52,099 bases of DNA, from assembly GCA_024102795.1 (NCBI GenBank), contig JAGFJK010000366.1:1-52099 (forward strand), in the 5' to 3' direction. The translations under genes and the position numbers were made by a program. The notes under the pieces are model-generated. The model worked only from the letters and a program-made list of their open reading frames with translations. It did not search any database and had not been told where the DNA came from. This document shows, piece by piece, positions 1 through 8,819 of the stretch (position 1 is the first letter of the stretch; every line of letters starts with the position of its first letter). The DNA is from Pirellulaceae bacterium (GTDB lineage Bacteria > Planctomycetota > Planctomycetia > Pirellulales > Pirellulaceae).

Positions 1-157
1 CAGCTTATAAGTTGTTGGAACCTCAGTGTTTAAGGCCCTTGGCTCCCGGTGAGCGCCCGTCAGACTGTTTTGGACTTCGAATCCCGCCGGCTTGCCCGGC
101 GGATCGCTAGGTTTTTCACTAACGCCCGACCGGGCGAGCGCGTGCGAATCAAGCTGG

Positions 158-295
158 GATTCGAAGTGGAGGAGAGCGCGGCGCACTGTAGCTAAAAGCC
201 TAACGATCCGCCGGGCAAGCCGGCGGGATTCGAAGAGGAGGAGAGCCCGGCGCACTGTAGCTAAAAGCCTAACGATCCGCCGGGCAAGCCGGCGG
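158..295. repeat. Two 69-bp tandem repeat units
   Basis: Units 158-226 and 227-295 are nearly identical and begin with GATTCGAAG. Each carries the palindrome-rich core GATCCGCCGGGCAAGCCGGC. The same core occurs inverted at about 77-105, so the region could form long hairpins. Confidence 0.75.
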
Positions 296-397
296 GATTT
301 CAGGGGGGCTCGCTCGCCGAAGCGGAGGCCGTTTAAGTTTCCCTTGGTCATAACGCCAAGTCCACTCGGCAAGACAACTCAATAGCTGCACAATCTC
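294..397. repeat. Copy 1 of a ~105-bp dispersed repeat
   Basis: This block aligns by eye with 46018-46122 in the same orientation. Shared landmarks are a GGATTTCAGGGGG-type start, a central AACGCCAA, and an AGCTGCACAATCTC-type end. The copies are clearly diverged, and both touch a GC-rich CCCTCCCC-type palindrome. Confidence 0.6.
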
Positions 398-510
398 GAA
401 GCCGGGGAGGGAGCCAGAAGGATTGGTTTCTTTCCTCGTCGCCTCTTTGAAACTCAAGATCCCGTGAACGATTACCTGCCGACTGACAACTGACGACTGA
501 CGACTGACAA

Positions 511-1740
511 CTAATACGCATCCTGGCGCCAGAAGACCCAGACGGTGCAAAGCAGAATCTTGCAGTCCAACCACAACGACCACTCGCGAATATACTGGTG
601 GTCGCATTCGATTCGGCGAGCCATCTTGTCCAGGGTATTGGTTTCGCCGCGCCAGCCGCGGATCTGAGCCAGGCCGGTGATGCCCGGCTTGACCTTGTGC
701 CGCAGCATGTAGCCGAGGATCTGCCGCCGGTACTGCTCGTTCATCACGCTGGGATGAGGCCGCGGGCCGACCAGCGACATGCTGCCGTCGAGGACGTTCA
801 GCAGTTGCGGAATTTCGTCGATGGAAGCCTTGCGCAGCAGCCGCCCGATCCGAGTGACTCGCTGATCGTCGCGGCGGGCCTGGGCCACGCTGGCTCCGTC
901 TTCGCAGACCCGCATCGTGCGGAACTTCCAGACCAGGATTTCGCGGCCGTCCAGACCATACCGGCGTTGGCGGAACAAGGCCGGGCCGGGGCTGGTGAGC
1001 TTGATGCACAGGCCGACCAGCAGCAAGGGGACGGCCAGCAGCACCAGCAGGCCGCTGGCAACGATCAGGTCCATGGCCCGCTTCAACAGGCCGTCGATGC
1101 CGTACAGCGGACTCTCGAACAGACTCACCACGGGCAGACCACGAATCGTCGTCCAGCGCGAATGCAGCATCTGGAACACAAAGAAGTCAGGCACCAGGTA
1201 GACGGAAGCCGTGCTGTCGCTGAGCCGTTCCAGGACCCGCTGGATCCGCCGTTCCGCTCGCATCGGCAGCGCAATGAACACCAGGTCCACTTGGCCGCGA
1301 CGAGCCCGCGCGACCAGTTCGTCCAGGTCGCCGATCCGCTGCCCCAAACCGGAGGGAATGGGAGGAGTGCGGGCCGCCGGGCGGTCGTCGTAGAAACCAA
1401 CCACGCGGAGGCCTGTTTCCGCCGTCGCGTCAATGTCCGCGGCCAGGCGCAGGCCGAGCTCATTGACACCCACGATCACCACGCCCCGCGTGTTCAGATT
1501 CCGGGCTCGCAGCAGCCGCTGGGCCGCGCGCAGGCCGGCCCGCAGCAACACCATCAGCAGCCAGGCGCCGGCGAACCAGGCCAGCAGCATGGCCGATAAT
1601 GCGGCGACCGGCAGCGGCGACGGCCAGTTTCCCGTGAGGATCGCGGCCAGGGGTAACGCCAGACCGATGGCCACCACGTCTGTGATGCGGCGCAAGGTAT
1701 CGAAGTCCGACCGGCCAGGTCGAATGGGATAAATGCCCAT
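511..1740 (-). CDS. Undecaprenyl-phosphate sugar phosphotransferase (WcaJ/PssY-like)
   Basis: Likely starts exopolysaccharide or O-glycan synthesis by moving a sugar-1-phosphate onto undecaprenyl phosphate at the inner membrane. The 409-residue protein has two N-terminal hydrophobic segments (about 18-36 and 44-68), a nucleotide-binding-like middle domain ([10 protein letters not shown]), a further membrane segment near 225-250, and the C-terminal bacterial sugar transferase domain with [23 protein letters not shown] and [10 protein letters not shown] motifs. Full-size WcaJ proteins have four N-terminal TM segments, so the first pair is missing. The frame stays open upstream, but that stretch is not hydrophobic and overlaps the chelatase gene, so the ATG at 1740 was chosen. 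It lies 77 bp downstream of the chelatase on the same strand. Confidence 0.87.
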   Translation of the reverse strand: MGIYPIRPGRSDFDTLRRITDVVAIGLALPLAAILTGNWPSPLPVAALSAMLLAWFAGAWLLMVLLRAGLRAAQRLLRARNLNTRGVVIVGVNELGLRLAADIDATAETGLRVVGFYDDRPAARTPPIPSGLGQRIGDLDELVARARRGQVDLVFIALPMRAERRIQRVLERLSDSTASVYLVPDFFVFQMLHSRWTTIRGLPVVSLFESPLYGIDGLLKRAMDLIVASGLLVLLAVPLLLVGLCIKLTSPGPALFRQRRYGLDGREILVWKFRTMRVCEDGASVAQARRDDQRVTRIGRLLRKASIDEIPQLLNVLDGSMSLVGPRPHPSVMNEQYRRQILGYMLRHKVKPGITGLAQIRGWRGETNTLDKMARRIECDHQYIREWSLWLDCKILLCTVWVFWRQDAY

Positions 1741-1817
1741 GGCGGCGGTGAAGTCCTCCGTGGAGGGCCGGCGAGCGACAGGTGTACGCTCGGCGCGCGG
1801 CCCCCTCAGCGGAAAAT

Positions 1818-2351
1818 CTAGCTCGGTTTTGCCCCCGGTGCCTGGCGAAACTGGCAGCCTTCCATGTCCTGGCAAATCGAACACTGGCCGGCCGCGCCCT
1901 GAGCGTGGTCCAGACAGTGCCGGATGCGTTCGTCCATGATCCGCAGCATCAAGGGGTGCAGTCCCAGGGGAGCGGCGACCAGATAGGTCGTGCCGGGATG
2001 CTGGGAGGCGGCCGCCGCCGCCAGCGCCGGAATGTCCTGGGACCAGTGTCTGCCTGGCGACAGGAAATAAGGGAACACCACAATTCGGCGGGCTCCAGCC
2101 GCCACGCAACGCTCGTACGCCGTGGCCAGACTCGGTTCGGCCAGCTCCATGTGAGCCGGCTCCACGATCGCGTACAGCCCCAACCGCCGGAAGGCGTCGA
2201 CGACGTCCAACAACAAGCGGTTGCTCTCCGCGCGGCGCGAGCCATGGTCGACGACGATCACGGCCAGATCCTCCGGCAACTGCGTGTTTTCGGACGCCTT
2301 CCGATCCGCGGGTCGCGGTGGAGACTGCGGCGGGGGCTGCGAACTGGGCAC
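1818..2351 (-). CDS. cbiX: CbiX-like sirohydrochlorin chelatase
   Basis: Probably inserts Co2+ or Fe2+ into sirohydrochlorin for cobalamin or sirohaem synthesis. The 177-residue product is the short single-domain form. It has the N-terminal VDHGSRR motif with the metal-binding His, a second His in YFLSPGRHW, and the PLGLHPLM segment. The C-terminus carries three cysteines (CSIC and a Cys six residues on), which suggests a metal or Fe-S site as found in some CbiX proteins. The GTG start at 2351 was chosen because GGAGGAG lies about 10 nt upstream; longer frames lack a ribosome site and add low-quality sequence. No other tetrapyrrole gene is nearby. Confidence 0.85.
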   Translation of the reverse strand: MPSSQPPPQSPPRPADRKASENTQLPEDLAVIVVDHGSRRAESNRLLLDVVDAFRRLGLYAIVEPAHMELAEPSLATAYERCVAAGARRIVVFPYFLSPGRHWSQDIPALAAAAASQHPGTTYLVAAPLGLHPLMLRIMDERIRHCLDHAQGAAGQCSICQDMEGCQFRQAPGAKPS

Positions 2352-2652
2352 GTTTCTCCGACTCCTCCAATCCTGGGAATCCCTCCAGGATAGCTGGCCG
2401 GGCGACCGTCCCGCGAGAGGCCGGCCGGCGCGACTCCATTTCGGCGGGACTCGGGGCGGCAAGACGGCGATGCGTCGCGCCCGCCGAGTCAAGGTGAGTC
2501 GAGGCGGAAGGGGGACCGGGTGCGGCGGGGACGTGACGCAGCCGCTCCGATTTGCTAATCTATTCGACTGAAACGTTCGCGGTCCGCCCGCCGCCGCGTT
2601 CCCCCCCAAGCTCCGCGGGCTCCACTCCGTCTGCCACCGGCAAGGATCCACC
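2352..2652. other. Divergent intergenic region
   Basis: This 301-bp gap separates the minus-strand chelatase from the plus-strand acidic protein and should hold both promoters. No convincing -35/-10 pair, hairpin or repeat was seen; a weak TAATCT hexamer lies at 2556-2561. Confidence 0.5.
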
Positions 2653-3063
2653 ATGGCGAAGCGTCCCGACGACGATTATGAGTTCGAAGACCCGTACGAT
2701 GAAGTCGCTGATGACGATTTTGACGACGAGTTGGACGAGGACGAGTCGGACGAACCAGACGATCAGGAGGAAGTGGACGAGGCAGAGGATGAGGCGGTCG
2801 CTGAAGCCGAGCCGGAGGAGATTCTGGAACCGGACCACCCGGACACGCTGTCGGCCTTGCGGGACATCGGCGCCCGGCTGGACATCGACGACCGGGGGCA
2901 CGTCTGGCGGGTGTTCTTTTACGAACGGAACAACGACGAGCAGTTGAGCCAGTTGCACGGGCTGGCGGCGCTGAAGGAGATCTGGGTCGTCGGCTCCCGC
3001 GTCACGGCCAAGGGGATTGAGCAGATCAAGGCCAGTTTCCCCAAGGTGCGTGTTTATTCGTAA
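2653..3063 (+). CDS. Hypothetical protein, acidic N-terminus and LRR-like C-terminus
   Basis: This 136-residue protein has no confident family assignment. Residues 5-58 are almost entirely Asp, Glu and small residues, strongly acidic and likely disordered. Residues 62-136 look folded and end in a pattern resembling one ribonuclease-inhibitor-type leucine-rich repeat (LSQLHGLAALKEIWVVG, then VTAKGIEQIKASFP). There is no signal peptide or membrane segment, so it is probably cytoplasmic. The start is the first ATG after a CCACC context. The sirtuin gene begins 38 bp downstream, so the two may be co-transcribed. Its function is unknown. Confidence 0.72.
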   Translation: MAKRPDDDYEFEDPYDEVADDDFDDELDEDESDEPDDQEEVDEAEDEAVAEAEPEEILEPDHPDTLSALRDIGARLDIDDRGHVWRVFFYERNNDEQLSQLHGLAALKEIWVVGSRVTAKGIEQIKASFPKVRVYS

Positions 3064-3101
3064 CGCGCCAAGACCGTCACCTGACGGGCACCAGGATCGC
3101 A

Positions 3102-3860
3102 ATGGAATCAGACTCTTGTGCTCAGGTTGCCGAGTGGCTGCGAAACGCGGGCCACGCCGTGGCCTTCACCGGTGCCGGCATCAGCACCGAAAGCGGCATC
3201 CCCGACTATCGTTCGCCACAAGGCGTGTGGGCCACGTCTCAGCCCGTGTACTACGACGAATTCGTCCGCAGCGCGGAGAAACGCCGGGAGTACTGGCGGC
3301 AAAAGTCCATCTGCCACCGCGACTTCGCCGGCAGCCGGCCGAACCTGGGACATCAGGTGCTGGCCAAATGGGAACGAGAGGGCCGGCTGCAAGCCGTCAT
3401 TACGCAGAACATCGATGGGCTGCACCAGGATGCGGGCAGCCGTCGCGTGCTGGAATTGCACGGCACGGCCCGTTTCGTGGCCTGTCTGAGCTGCCAGGCT
3501 CGCTTTGACGCCGATCCGCTGGTCCAGCAGTTTCTGGTGGACGAGCGTGTGCCGAGTTGTCCGGAATGCGGCGGCCTGCTGAAACACGCCACGGTGTCGT
3601 TCGGCCAGATACTGCCCGAGCAGGTGGTGGATGAGGCGTACGACGAGGCTCGTGCCTCGGACTTGCTTCTGGCCATGGGGTCGTCGCTGGTCGTGACGCC
3701 CGCCGCGCACATCCCGGCGCTGGCCCGGCAGACCGGCGCCAAGCTGGTCTTGATCAACCGGGATCCCACGCCCCTGGACGTCATGGCCGACGTCATCATC
3801 CGCGATTCGATCGGCGAGACGCTGGCGGCCATCGATCGCTTGCTGACGCCCGACGCGTAG
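3102..3860 (+). CDS. Sir2-family NAD-dependent protein deacylase
   Basis: Removes acyl groups from lysines using NAD+, giving nicotinamide and O-acyl-ADP-ribose. The 252-residue protein is one complete sirtuin core. It has GAGIS at 24-28, the class-defining GIPDYRS near 32-38 (class II/SIRT4-like rather than the GIPTFR of class III), TQNIDGLH at 101-108, catalytic His120, and a zinc site of Cys128, Cys131, Cys153 and Cys156. GSSLVV and INRDPTP complete the NAD pocket. Acyl preference cannot be read from sequence. It lies 38 bp after the acidic protein and converges on nadA, with 23 bp between the stops. Confidence 0.93.
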   Translation: MESDSCAQVAEWLRNAGHAVAFTGAGISTESGIPDYRSPQGVWATSQPVYYDEFVRSAEKRREYWRQKSICHRDFAGSRPNLGHQVLAKWEREGRLQAVITQNIDGLHQDAGSRRVLELHGTARFVACLSCQARFDADPLVQQFLVDERVPSCPECGGLLKHATVSFGQILPEQVVDEAYDEARASDLLLAMGSSLVVTPAAHIPALARQTGAKLVLINRDPTPLDVMADVIIRDSIGETLAAIDRLLTPDA

Positions 3861-3883
3861 CGCGGGTCGCCAGCCCGTGCCGC

Positions 3884-5023
3884 TCAACGAATCTGCAGCA
3901 TCCGCTCCAGCGCCACGAGCGCCCAGCGGGCCGTGTCGTTGTCCACTCGAATCACGTTCACCGGCGTCCCAGCCGCAAGGTTCTCCAGGCTCCAGCAGAG
4001 ATGAGCCAGATCGATCCGGTACATCGTCGCGCACATGCAGACGACCGGCGAAAGGAAGTAAATCTCCTGCTCCGGATGTTCGGCCTTCAACCGGTTCACC
4101 AGGTGCAGCTCGGTGCCGATCGCCCAGCGAGTGCCGGGCGGAGCCTGCCGCACCTGCTGGATAATCTTGCCGGTCGAACCCGATTCATCCGCCAGTTCGA
4201 ACACCTCGCGCGGACACTCCGGGTGGACCAGAATCCGGATGCCGGGGTGCTTCTCGCGGAACAGGCTCACGTGCTCCGGCCGGAACACCTGGTGCACACT
4301 GCAGTGGCCCTGCCACAGAATCACGCGGCTCGCTTCCAGCGCCTCGGCCGAGTTGCCACCCAGTTCGTCGGCGTACGGATTCCATACCGGCATCTGATCC
4401 AGGCCAACTCCCATGCCCAGCGCCGTGTTGCGGCCCAGATGCTGATCGGGGAAGAACAGCACGCGACGGGTCTTGGCGAATGCCCATCGCAGGGCCGCCG
4501 CCGCGTTGCTCGACGTGCAGACGATTCCTTCGTGCCGTCCGCAAAAGGCCTTCAAGCTGGCAGCCGAGTTGATGTACGTGACCGGAGTGACGTCGGTCGT
4601 ATCGATCACCTCACCCAGCTCCGCCCAAGCCTGCTCGACCTGGTCGATGGCCGCCATGTCAGCCATCGAACAACCGGCCGCCATATCGGGCAGCACCACC
4701 GGCACCCGCTGCCCGCCGCGCTCCGCCAGCCGCTCCGGGCGGTTCACCAGAATGTCGGCCGTTTCCGCCATGAAGTGCACGCCGCAGAAGGCAATCTGCC
4801 GGCAGTCCCGGCTGTCGGCCGCCAGTTGGCTGAGTTGATAGCTGTCGCCCCGCAGATCGCTGTGAGCGATCACTTCGTCCTGCTGGTAGTGGTGCCCCAG
4901 GATCAGCAGCTTGGGACCCAATTCGGCCCGCACCGCCTCGATCCGTCGCGACAATTCCTCATTGGACAGGGACTTGTAGGGAGCTAATTCAAATTGCGAG
5001 GCGGCTTCGGCAGTCGTGGTCAT
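3884..5023 (-). CDS. nadA: Quinolinate synthase
   Basis: Condenses iminoaspartate with dihydroxyacetone phosphate to quinolinate in de novo NAD synthesis, using a 4Fe-4S cluster. The 379-residue product has LGHHYQ at the N-terminus, FCGVHFMAETADI (first cluster Cys), VCTSSNAA (second) and HPECPREV (third), plus FPDQHLGRNTA and GTELHLVNRL. This is the full length for the family. The ATG at 5023 was preferred to an earlier in-frame one because it starts directly before the conserved region. nadB and nadC are not in the window. The product could share an NAD pool with the neighbouring convergent sirtuin, but no regulatory link is visible. Confidence 0.95.
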   Translation of the reverse strand: MTTTAEAASQFELAPYKSLSNEELSRRIEAVRAELGPKLLILGHHYQQDEVIAHSDLRGDSYQLSQLAADSRDCRQIAFCGVHFMAETADILVNRPERLAERGGQRVPVVLPDMAAGCSMADMAAIDQVEQAWAELGEVIDTTDVTPVTYINSAASLKAFCGRHEGIVCTSSNAAAALRWAFAKTRRVLFFPDQHLGRNTALGMGVGLDQMPVWNPYADELGGNSAEALEASRVILWQGHCSVHQVFRPEHVSLFREKHPGIRILVHPECPREVFELADESGSTGKIIQQVRQAPPGTRWAIGTELHLVNRLKAEHPEQEIYFLSPVVCMCATMYRIDLAHLCWSLENLAAGTPVNVIRVDNDTARWALVALERMLQIR

Positions 5024-5118
5024 GGTGGCTTGGCTGAACGGTTGATTCGATGTGGAGAGCGCCAGATTCCGCTGCTGAATTATAAGGCGGCGACCGGAAG
5101 AAGTACCACCCACCTGGA

Positions 5119-5261
5119 GTCGCCTTTCGCTCCGCGCATAGTCGCCTTTCGCTCCGCGAAAGTAGCGGACGCCGCGATTGGGCCTTCCGGCGCCAGCGAA
5201 ATGTGAGCTGCCGCGCTACTTTCGCGGAGCGAAAGGCGACGATGCACGGAGCACAAGGCGA
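5119..5261. repeat. GCGGAGCGAAAGGCGAC palindromic repeats
   Basis: There are units at 5119-5136 and 5141-5166, an inverted unit at 5215-5240, and a degenerate unit at about 5243-5261. The core CTTTCGC-GGA-GCGAAAG forms a 7-bp stem with a 3-base loop. The same family occurs at 35889-35959. The block ends at the stop codon of the next gene (5262). Confidence 0.8.
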
Positions 5262-5639
5262 CTACGGCGTCGAGGGTGGGGAAGCGTCTTGGTTGTCCGC
5301 GCGGTGTTGCTGGTGCCGCTGGATCAACTGTTCCATCTCCCGGCGGTCCGCCTGGATTTTCTTCCAGCGAACCGACTTGCCTCGCAGCAAGCGCAGCGCG
5401 TACGGGACCCGCATGGTCAGATAGACGCTCATCGCCACGGCGTAAATTCCCAGGCCGATCTGAAAGGAGCGGGGCAGGTCCGCCACGCGCAGCCAGGCAC
5501 ACGCCGCCGCAATCAGCGTGGTCAGCGCCAGCAGCGGCAGAATGCCGAACTGGTAGCGGTCTCGGGCCCTGGTCGAGGCGGAGGCCGCCAGCGGCTCGGA
5601 GGCTGTTGATTGGTCGTCAGCGGCGGGTGGTTCGATCAT
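5262..5639 (-). CDS. Small inner-membrane protein, unknown function
   Basis: A 125-residue protein with a polar N-terminus (about 1-30), two hydrophobic segments (about 32-48 and 61-77) and a charged C-terminal tail (about 84-125) with many Arg, Lys, Gln and Glu residues, likely helical and cytoplasmic. No family is recognised. The ATG at 5639 gives the full hydrophobic region. It lies 56 bp downstream of the larger exported protein at 5696-6598 on the same strand, so the two probably form an operon. Confidence 0.7.
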   Translation of the reverse strand: MIEPPAADDQSTASEPLAASASTRARDRYQFGILPLLALTTLIAAACAWLRVADLPRSFQIGLGIYAVAMSVYLTMRVPYALRLLRGKSVRWKKIQADRREMEQLIQRHQQHRADNQDASPPSTP

Positions 5640-5695
5640 GCCAGGAACGAAGCAAAGGGGGCCGGATCCACGGTTCCTCGCCGCCTCGACGGGGC

Positions 5696-6598
5696 TTAAG
5701 GTCCCTCGGCCGGTTCGAGCAGCCGCGCGGCGCCAGCCCAGCGGGAGGTCAGCAGTTCATGCAACGAGAATCGCAGCTTGGCCTGCTGCTTGTCAATTTG
5801 CCGATTGAACTTTTCCGGCAAACGATCGCGGCTGGCGGCCAGCTTGTCCTCGACCAGGTCCTCCAGGGCCCGTCCCAGTTGCCGGACCAGCGGCCCGTGC
5901 AAGTCGCTGACCCGCCGCAGCCGGAAATCCAGCAGCTTCAGTTCCGCCCGGTCGACGGTCGGTTTCAGCATCACGTCGGGCGGCAGGCGGCTGGGATCAA
6001 GCCGCAAGGCCAGTTGGCAGGAGGCCCGCAGCCGGACCCGCGCGTCGGCCTCGGCGCTCAGACTCACCAGTTGCACGCCCCGTTCCCACACCGACCACCG
6101 CCCGAACGCTTCCAGGCGAGCGACCGTGGTGACGTCGAAAGCCAGCGTCCCCGACTCCGTTTCGCGGGCGTTATCCACCCACAATTGGAAATGTTCGTCC
6201 TTATCGACCACGCGCAGGCGGTACATTTTCCAGGTCCCGTCGTTGACCTCCTTGCGTTTGCGTTTGGTTTCCAGTTTCAGCCCCTCGCGGCGCACCCGGA
6301 GGCCCGTGGTCATTTCCCTGGTCTGTCCCCAATCGCGCAGGTCCTCGAATTTGTCGGGCAGGTTCGCTCGCACCAGCCCGGCGACCAGCGTCTGAAATTC
6401 GTCCGACAGTTCCACCGGGCCCGCCGTTTCGACCAGGTTGGCCGCTGGCGGCTCGCCCGGTTCGGCCCGCACGGGCGGCGGAATCAGCCCGCCCGCGGCC
6501 AAGACTGTTGCGACCAGCCAAGTTGCGCAGCGGGCGGCCAGACGAGCCCTGCGGCCGGTTGCTGGCGTCGGATTCGGCCAGTGGTTCGACGGATGCAT
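5696..6598 (-). CDS. Exported hypothetical protein
   Basis: A 300-residue protein not matched to a named family. A basic N-terminus (residues 1-25) is followed by a hydrophobic stretch (about 26-44) and an Ala-rich cleavage-like site near VRAEP, so it is probably exported. The mature part is rich in charged and Leu residues, contains an FDVTTVARLEAFGRW segment, and ends with helical, Lys/Arg/Gln-rich sequence (about 240-290). The ATG at 6598 follows a GGGGGG tract about 8 nt upstream; another ATG at 6622 would add eight residues. It is divergent from pabA (147 bp) and probably co-transcribed with the small membrane protein downstream. Confidence 0.72.
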   Translation of the reverse strand: MHPSNHWPNPTPATGRRARLAARCATWLVATVLAAGGLIPPPVRAEPGEPPAANLVETAGPVELSDEFQTLVAGLVRANLPDKFEDLRDWGQTREMTTGLRVRREGLKLETKRKRKEVNDGTWKMYRLRVVDKDEHFQLWVDNARETESGTLAFDVTTVARLEAFGRWSVWERGVQLVSLSAEADARVRLRASCQLALRLDPSRLPPDVMLKPTVDRAELKLLDFRLRRVSDLHGPLVRQLGRALEDLVEDKLAASRDRLPEKFNRQIDKQQAKLRFSLHELLTSRWAGAARLLEPAEGP

Positions 6599-6745
6599 CC
6601 CAGCGCCCCCCGGCTGTAACATTTGAGCGGCCTCAGGATAAGATGGGGTACGGAATCTTGCCCGGTTCCACCATCGTCGCGGCGACCGGGTCTTCTGCAA
6701 GGATTCACCGCCCCCCCGTCCGGATGGTCCCGCGAGTGTCCAGGC

Positions 6746-7351
6746 ATGATCGTGCTGATCGACAACTACGACTCCTTTACGTACAACCTGGTGCAAAGGC
6801 TCGGAGAACTCGACTCCCGCCTGGAAATCCAGGTTTACCGCAACGACCAGATCACGCCCGAGGAGATCGAGAGGCTGGGACCGACGCACGTGATCATTTC
6901 GCCGGGTCCCTGCACGCCGAACGAGGCTGGCATATCGGTCGCTTGCGTGCAACACCTCGCGGGCAAGGTACCGCTGCTGGGCGTCTGCCTGGGGCACCAG
7001 TCGATCGGCCAGGCGACGGGCGCTCGGATCGTGCGGGCGCGGCACCTGATGCACGGCAAGACCGACTCGATCCATCACGACAATCGGGGCCTGTTCGCCG
7101 GGCTGCCCAACCCGTTCATCGCCACCCGCTATCACAGCCTGGTGATCGAACCGCCGACGTTGTCCGACGATTTTGAGATCGCGGCCTGGGCGATGGCCCC
7201 CGATGGCAGTCGCGAAATCATGGCCATCCGGCACAAAACCTGGCCGCTCGACGGCTGGCAATTCCACCCGGAAAGCTTTCTGACCGAGTGCGGCCACGAA
7301 CTGCTGCGAAGGTTTCTGCAACAAGGACCGCCCGCAAAGGGTCCGAGATGA
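6746..7351 (+). CDS. pabA: Glutamine amidotransferase subunit of aminodeoxychorismate or anthranilate synthase
   Basis: Supplies ammonia from glutamine to a chorismate-using partner, PabB for folate or TrpE for tryptophan. The 201-residue class-I amidotransferase begins with the typical IDNYDSFTYN and has ISPGPCTP, the nucleophile Cys81 in GVCLGHQ, and His174/Glu176 in FHPES, so the Cys-His-Glu triad is complete. PabA and TrpG are often one amphibolic protein, and sequence alone does not settle which partner it serves; no pabB or trp genes are nearby. Its TGA stop (7349-7351) overlaps the moeA ATG (7348-7350), implying translational coupling. Confidence 0.92.
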   Translation: MIVLIDNYDSFTYNLVQRLGELDSRLEIQVYRNDQITPEEIERLGPTHVIISPGPCTPNEAGISVACVQHLAGKVPLLGVCLGHQSIGQATGARIVRARHLMHGKTDSIHHDNRGLFAGLPNPFIATRYHSLVIEPPTLSDDFEIAAWAMAPDGSREIMAIRHKTWPLDGWQFHPESFLTECGHELLRRFLQQGPPAKGPR

Positions 7352-8589
7352 TTCCGATCTCCGAAGCTCTCGACAAGGTGCTGGCCGAGGCGGGCCAGCG
7401 GCCGGCCAGGCGGTTGCCGCTGAGCCAGGCGGTGGGCCTGGTGCTGGCCGAGAACGTGGCCAGCGACATCGACTCGCCGCCGCACGACAAGGCGATGGTC
7501 GACGGCTACGCGATCCGAGCCTCCGACGTGGCCGCGGGGCACCGGGAATTGACCGTGCTGGAGGAAGTCTTCGCGGGGATGGTCCCCTCGCTGGCCGTGA
7601 ACAGCGGCACTGCCACCCGTATCATGACCGGCGCGCCGATCCCGCCGGGCGCCGACGCCGTGGTGATGGTCGAACGTACCAGCGGCGCGGCGGAAACCCC
7701 GGCTGACGCGGCGGGCGGTCGAGCGGTGCGGCGGATTCGCATCGACGAACCGGCGGTCGAGCAGGGACAGAATATCATGCGCCGCGGCACGTCGCTGCAA
7801 CGTGGGCAGCAAGTGCTGGCCGCGGGATGTCGGCTGCGGGCCATCGAAATCGGTCTGCTGGCGGAGGTGGGGCGGGCAGAAGTGCTGGCGGTGCCTCGAC
7901 CTGGTGTCGCGGTGCTGGCCACCGGCAACGAATTGGTGCCCGCCGGCACGACGCCGGGTGCCGGGCAGATTCGCAACAGCAACGGCCCGCTGCTCGTGGC
8001 CGCCGTTCAGACGCTGGGAGCCGAACCACTGGACCTGGGAATCGCCCGCGACGAACCGGATGACCTGGCCGAACGGATCGGTCGGGGGCTGGAGCAGGAC
8101 GTCTTGTTGCTGTCTGGCGGCGTGTCGGCCGGTGTCCTGGACCTGGTGCCTCAGGCGCTGCAGTCCCTGGGCGTGAGGCAGGTCTTTCACAAGGTGGATT
8201 TAAAGCCCGGCAAGCCGCTCTGGTTCGGCGTGCTCGAGCGGCCCTCGCGCAGAACGCTCGTGTTCGGCCTGCCGGGGAATCCCGTCAGCAGCCTGGTCTG
8301 CTTCCACCTGTTCGTCCGGCCCGCGCTGGCTCGGCTGGCCGGTCACGGCAACGAACCGCTCGCGACTCGCGAGGCCCGGCTGGAGGCGGGTTTTCGCCAC
8401 CGCGGCGACCGCGCGACTTGCTTCCCTTCCCGCCTGTTCGAACAGGACGGCTTGTCGTTCGTCCGGACGCTGGACTGGAAGGGCTCGGCCGACCAGCGGA
8501 CCCTGGTGGAAGCCAACTGCCTGACCCTGTTCCCGCCCGGAGATCGGGACTACGCGGCGGGAGAACTGGTGCCGGTGTACCCGCTTTAG
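7348..8589 (+). CDS. moeA: Molybdopterin molybdenumtransferase
   Basis: Inserts molybdate into adenylylated molybdopterin to form the molybdenum cofactor. The 413-residue protein has the usual MoeA order: an N-terminal linker with PPHDKAMVDGYAIRA, the ITGAPIPPGADAVVMVE-type segment, the MoCF-binding domain with ATGNELV, GQIRNSNGP, LLSGGVSAG and GLPGNPVSS, and a C-terminal beta domain. The ATG overlaps the pabA stop in an ATGA arrangement. No other mo genes are in view. Confidence 0.95.
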   Translation: MIPISEALDKVLAEAGQRPARRLPLSQAVGLVLAENVASDIDSPPHDKAMVDGYAIRASDVAAGHRELTVLEEVFAGMVPSLAVNSGTATRIMTGAPIPPGADAVVMVERTSGAAETPADAAGGRAVRRIRIDEPAVEQGQNIMRRGTSLQRGQQVLAAGCRLRAIEIGLLAEVGRAEVLAVPRPGVAVLATGNELVPAGTTPGAGQIRNSNGPLLVAAVQTLGAEPLDLGIARDEPDDLAERIGRGLEQDVLLLSGGVSAGVLDLVPQALQSLGVRQVFHKVDLKPGKPLWFGVLERPSRRTLVFGLPGNPVSSLVCFHLFVRPALARLAGHGNEPLATREARLEAGFRHRGDRATCFPSRLFEQDGLSFVRTLDWKGSADQRTLVEANCLTLFPPGDRDYAAGELVPVYPL

Positions 8590-8599
8590 GTGGGCCCGC

Positions 8600-8670
8600 A
8601 GAGAGCGATTGGGAGCGATTGGGGACAATCGCTCCACCAAGGAGAGCGATTGGGACAATCGCTCCACCAG
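8600..8670. repeat. GAGCGATTG...CAATCGCTC hairpin repeats
   Basis: Two full units (8613-8639 and 8644-8669) and a partial unit (about 8602-8612). Each forms a 9-bp stem GAGCGATTG/CAATCGCTC with a short G-rich loop, followed by CACCA. It sits just after moeA and could act as a weak terminator or mRNA end-stabiliser, though no T-run follows. Confidence 0.75.
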
Positions 8671-8819
8671 GTGTGCTCGCATCGCCGCGAACTCACGACC
8701 ACTCTACGCAGCTCTCCCAGACTGTCTGGCAGGAAACGGGCTTTGGGCTTAGTTTGAAAGCTGTCCGGCCGATGGTCGGAGGAGTTTGGTTCCCCCGCAG
8801 CCAGTTCAGGTAGTCCGGC

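Larger units (their letters stand above)
1..510. other. Left-edge intergenic region of repeats
   Basis: No credible gene is seen here. The open frames on both strands translate repeats into Arg/Ser-rich strings without a family match. The stretch holds an inverted GC-rich palindrome near 77-111, a 69-bp tandem duplication (158-295), a copy of a roughly 105-bp dispersed repeat (294-397), and part of a GC-rich palindromic repeat (401-420). Just before the first gene, 478-512 is a simple tract of the CGACTGACAACTGA type. Confidence 0.6.

Noticed and set aside
92..385. Plus-strand open frame of 97 residues at the window start
   Set aside because: It translates the 69-bp tandem repeats and has no independent coding signs.
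1741..2439. N-terminal extension of the sugar transferase to 2439
   Set aside because: The extra 233 residues are non-hydrophobic, Arg/Gly/Pro-rich, and overlap the clear CbiX gene in another frame.
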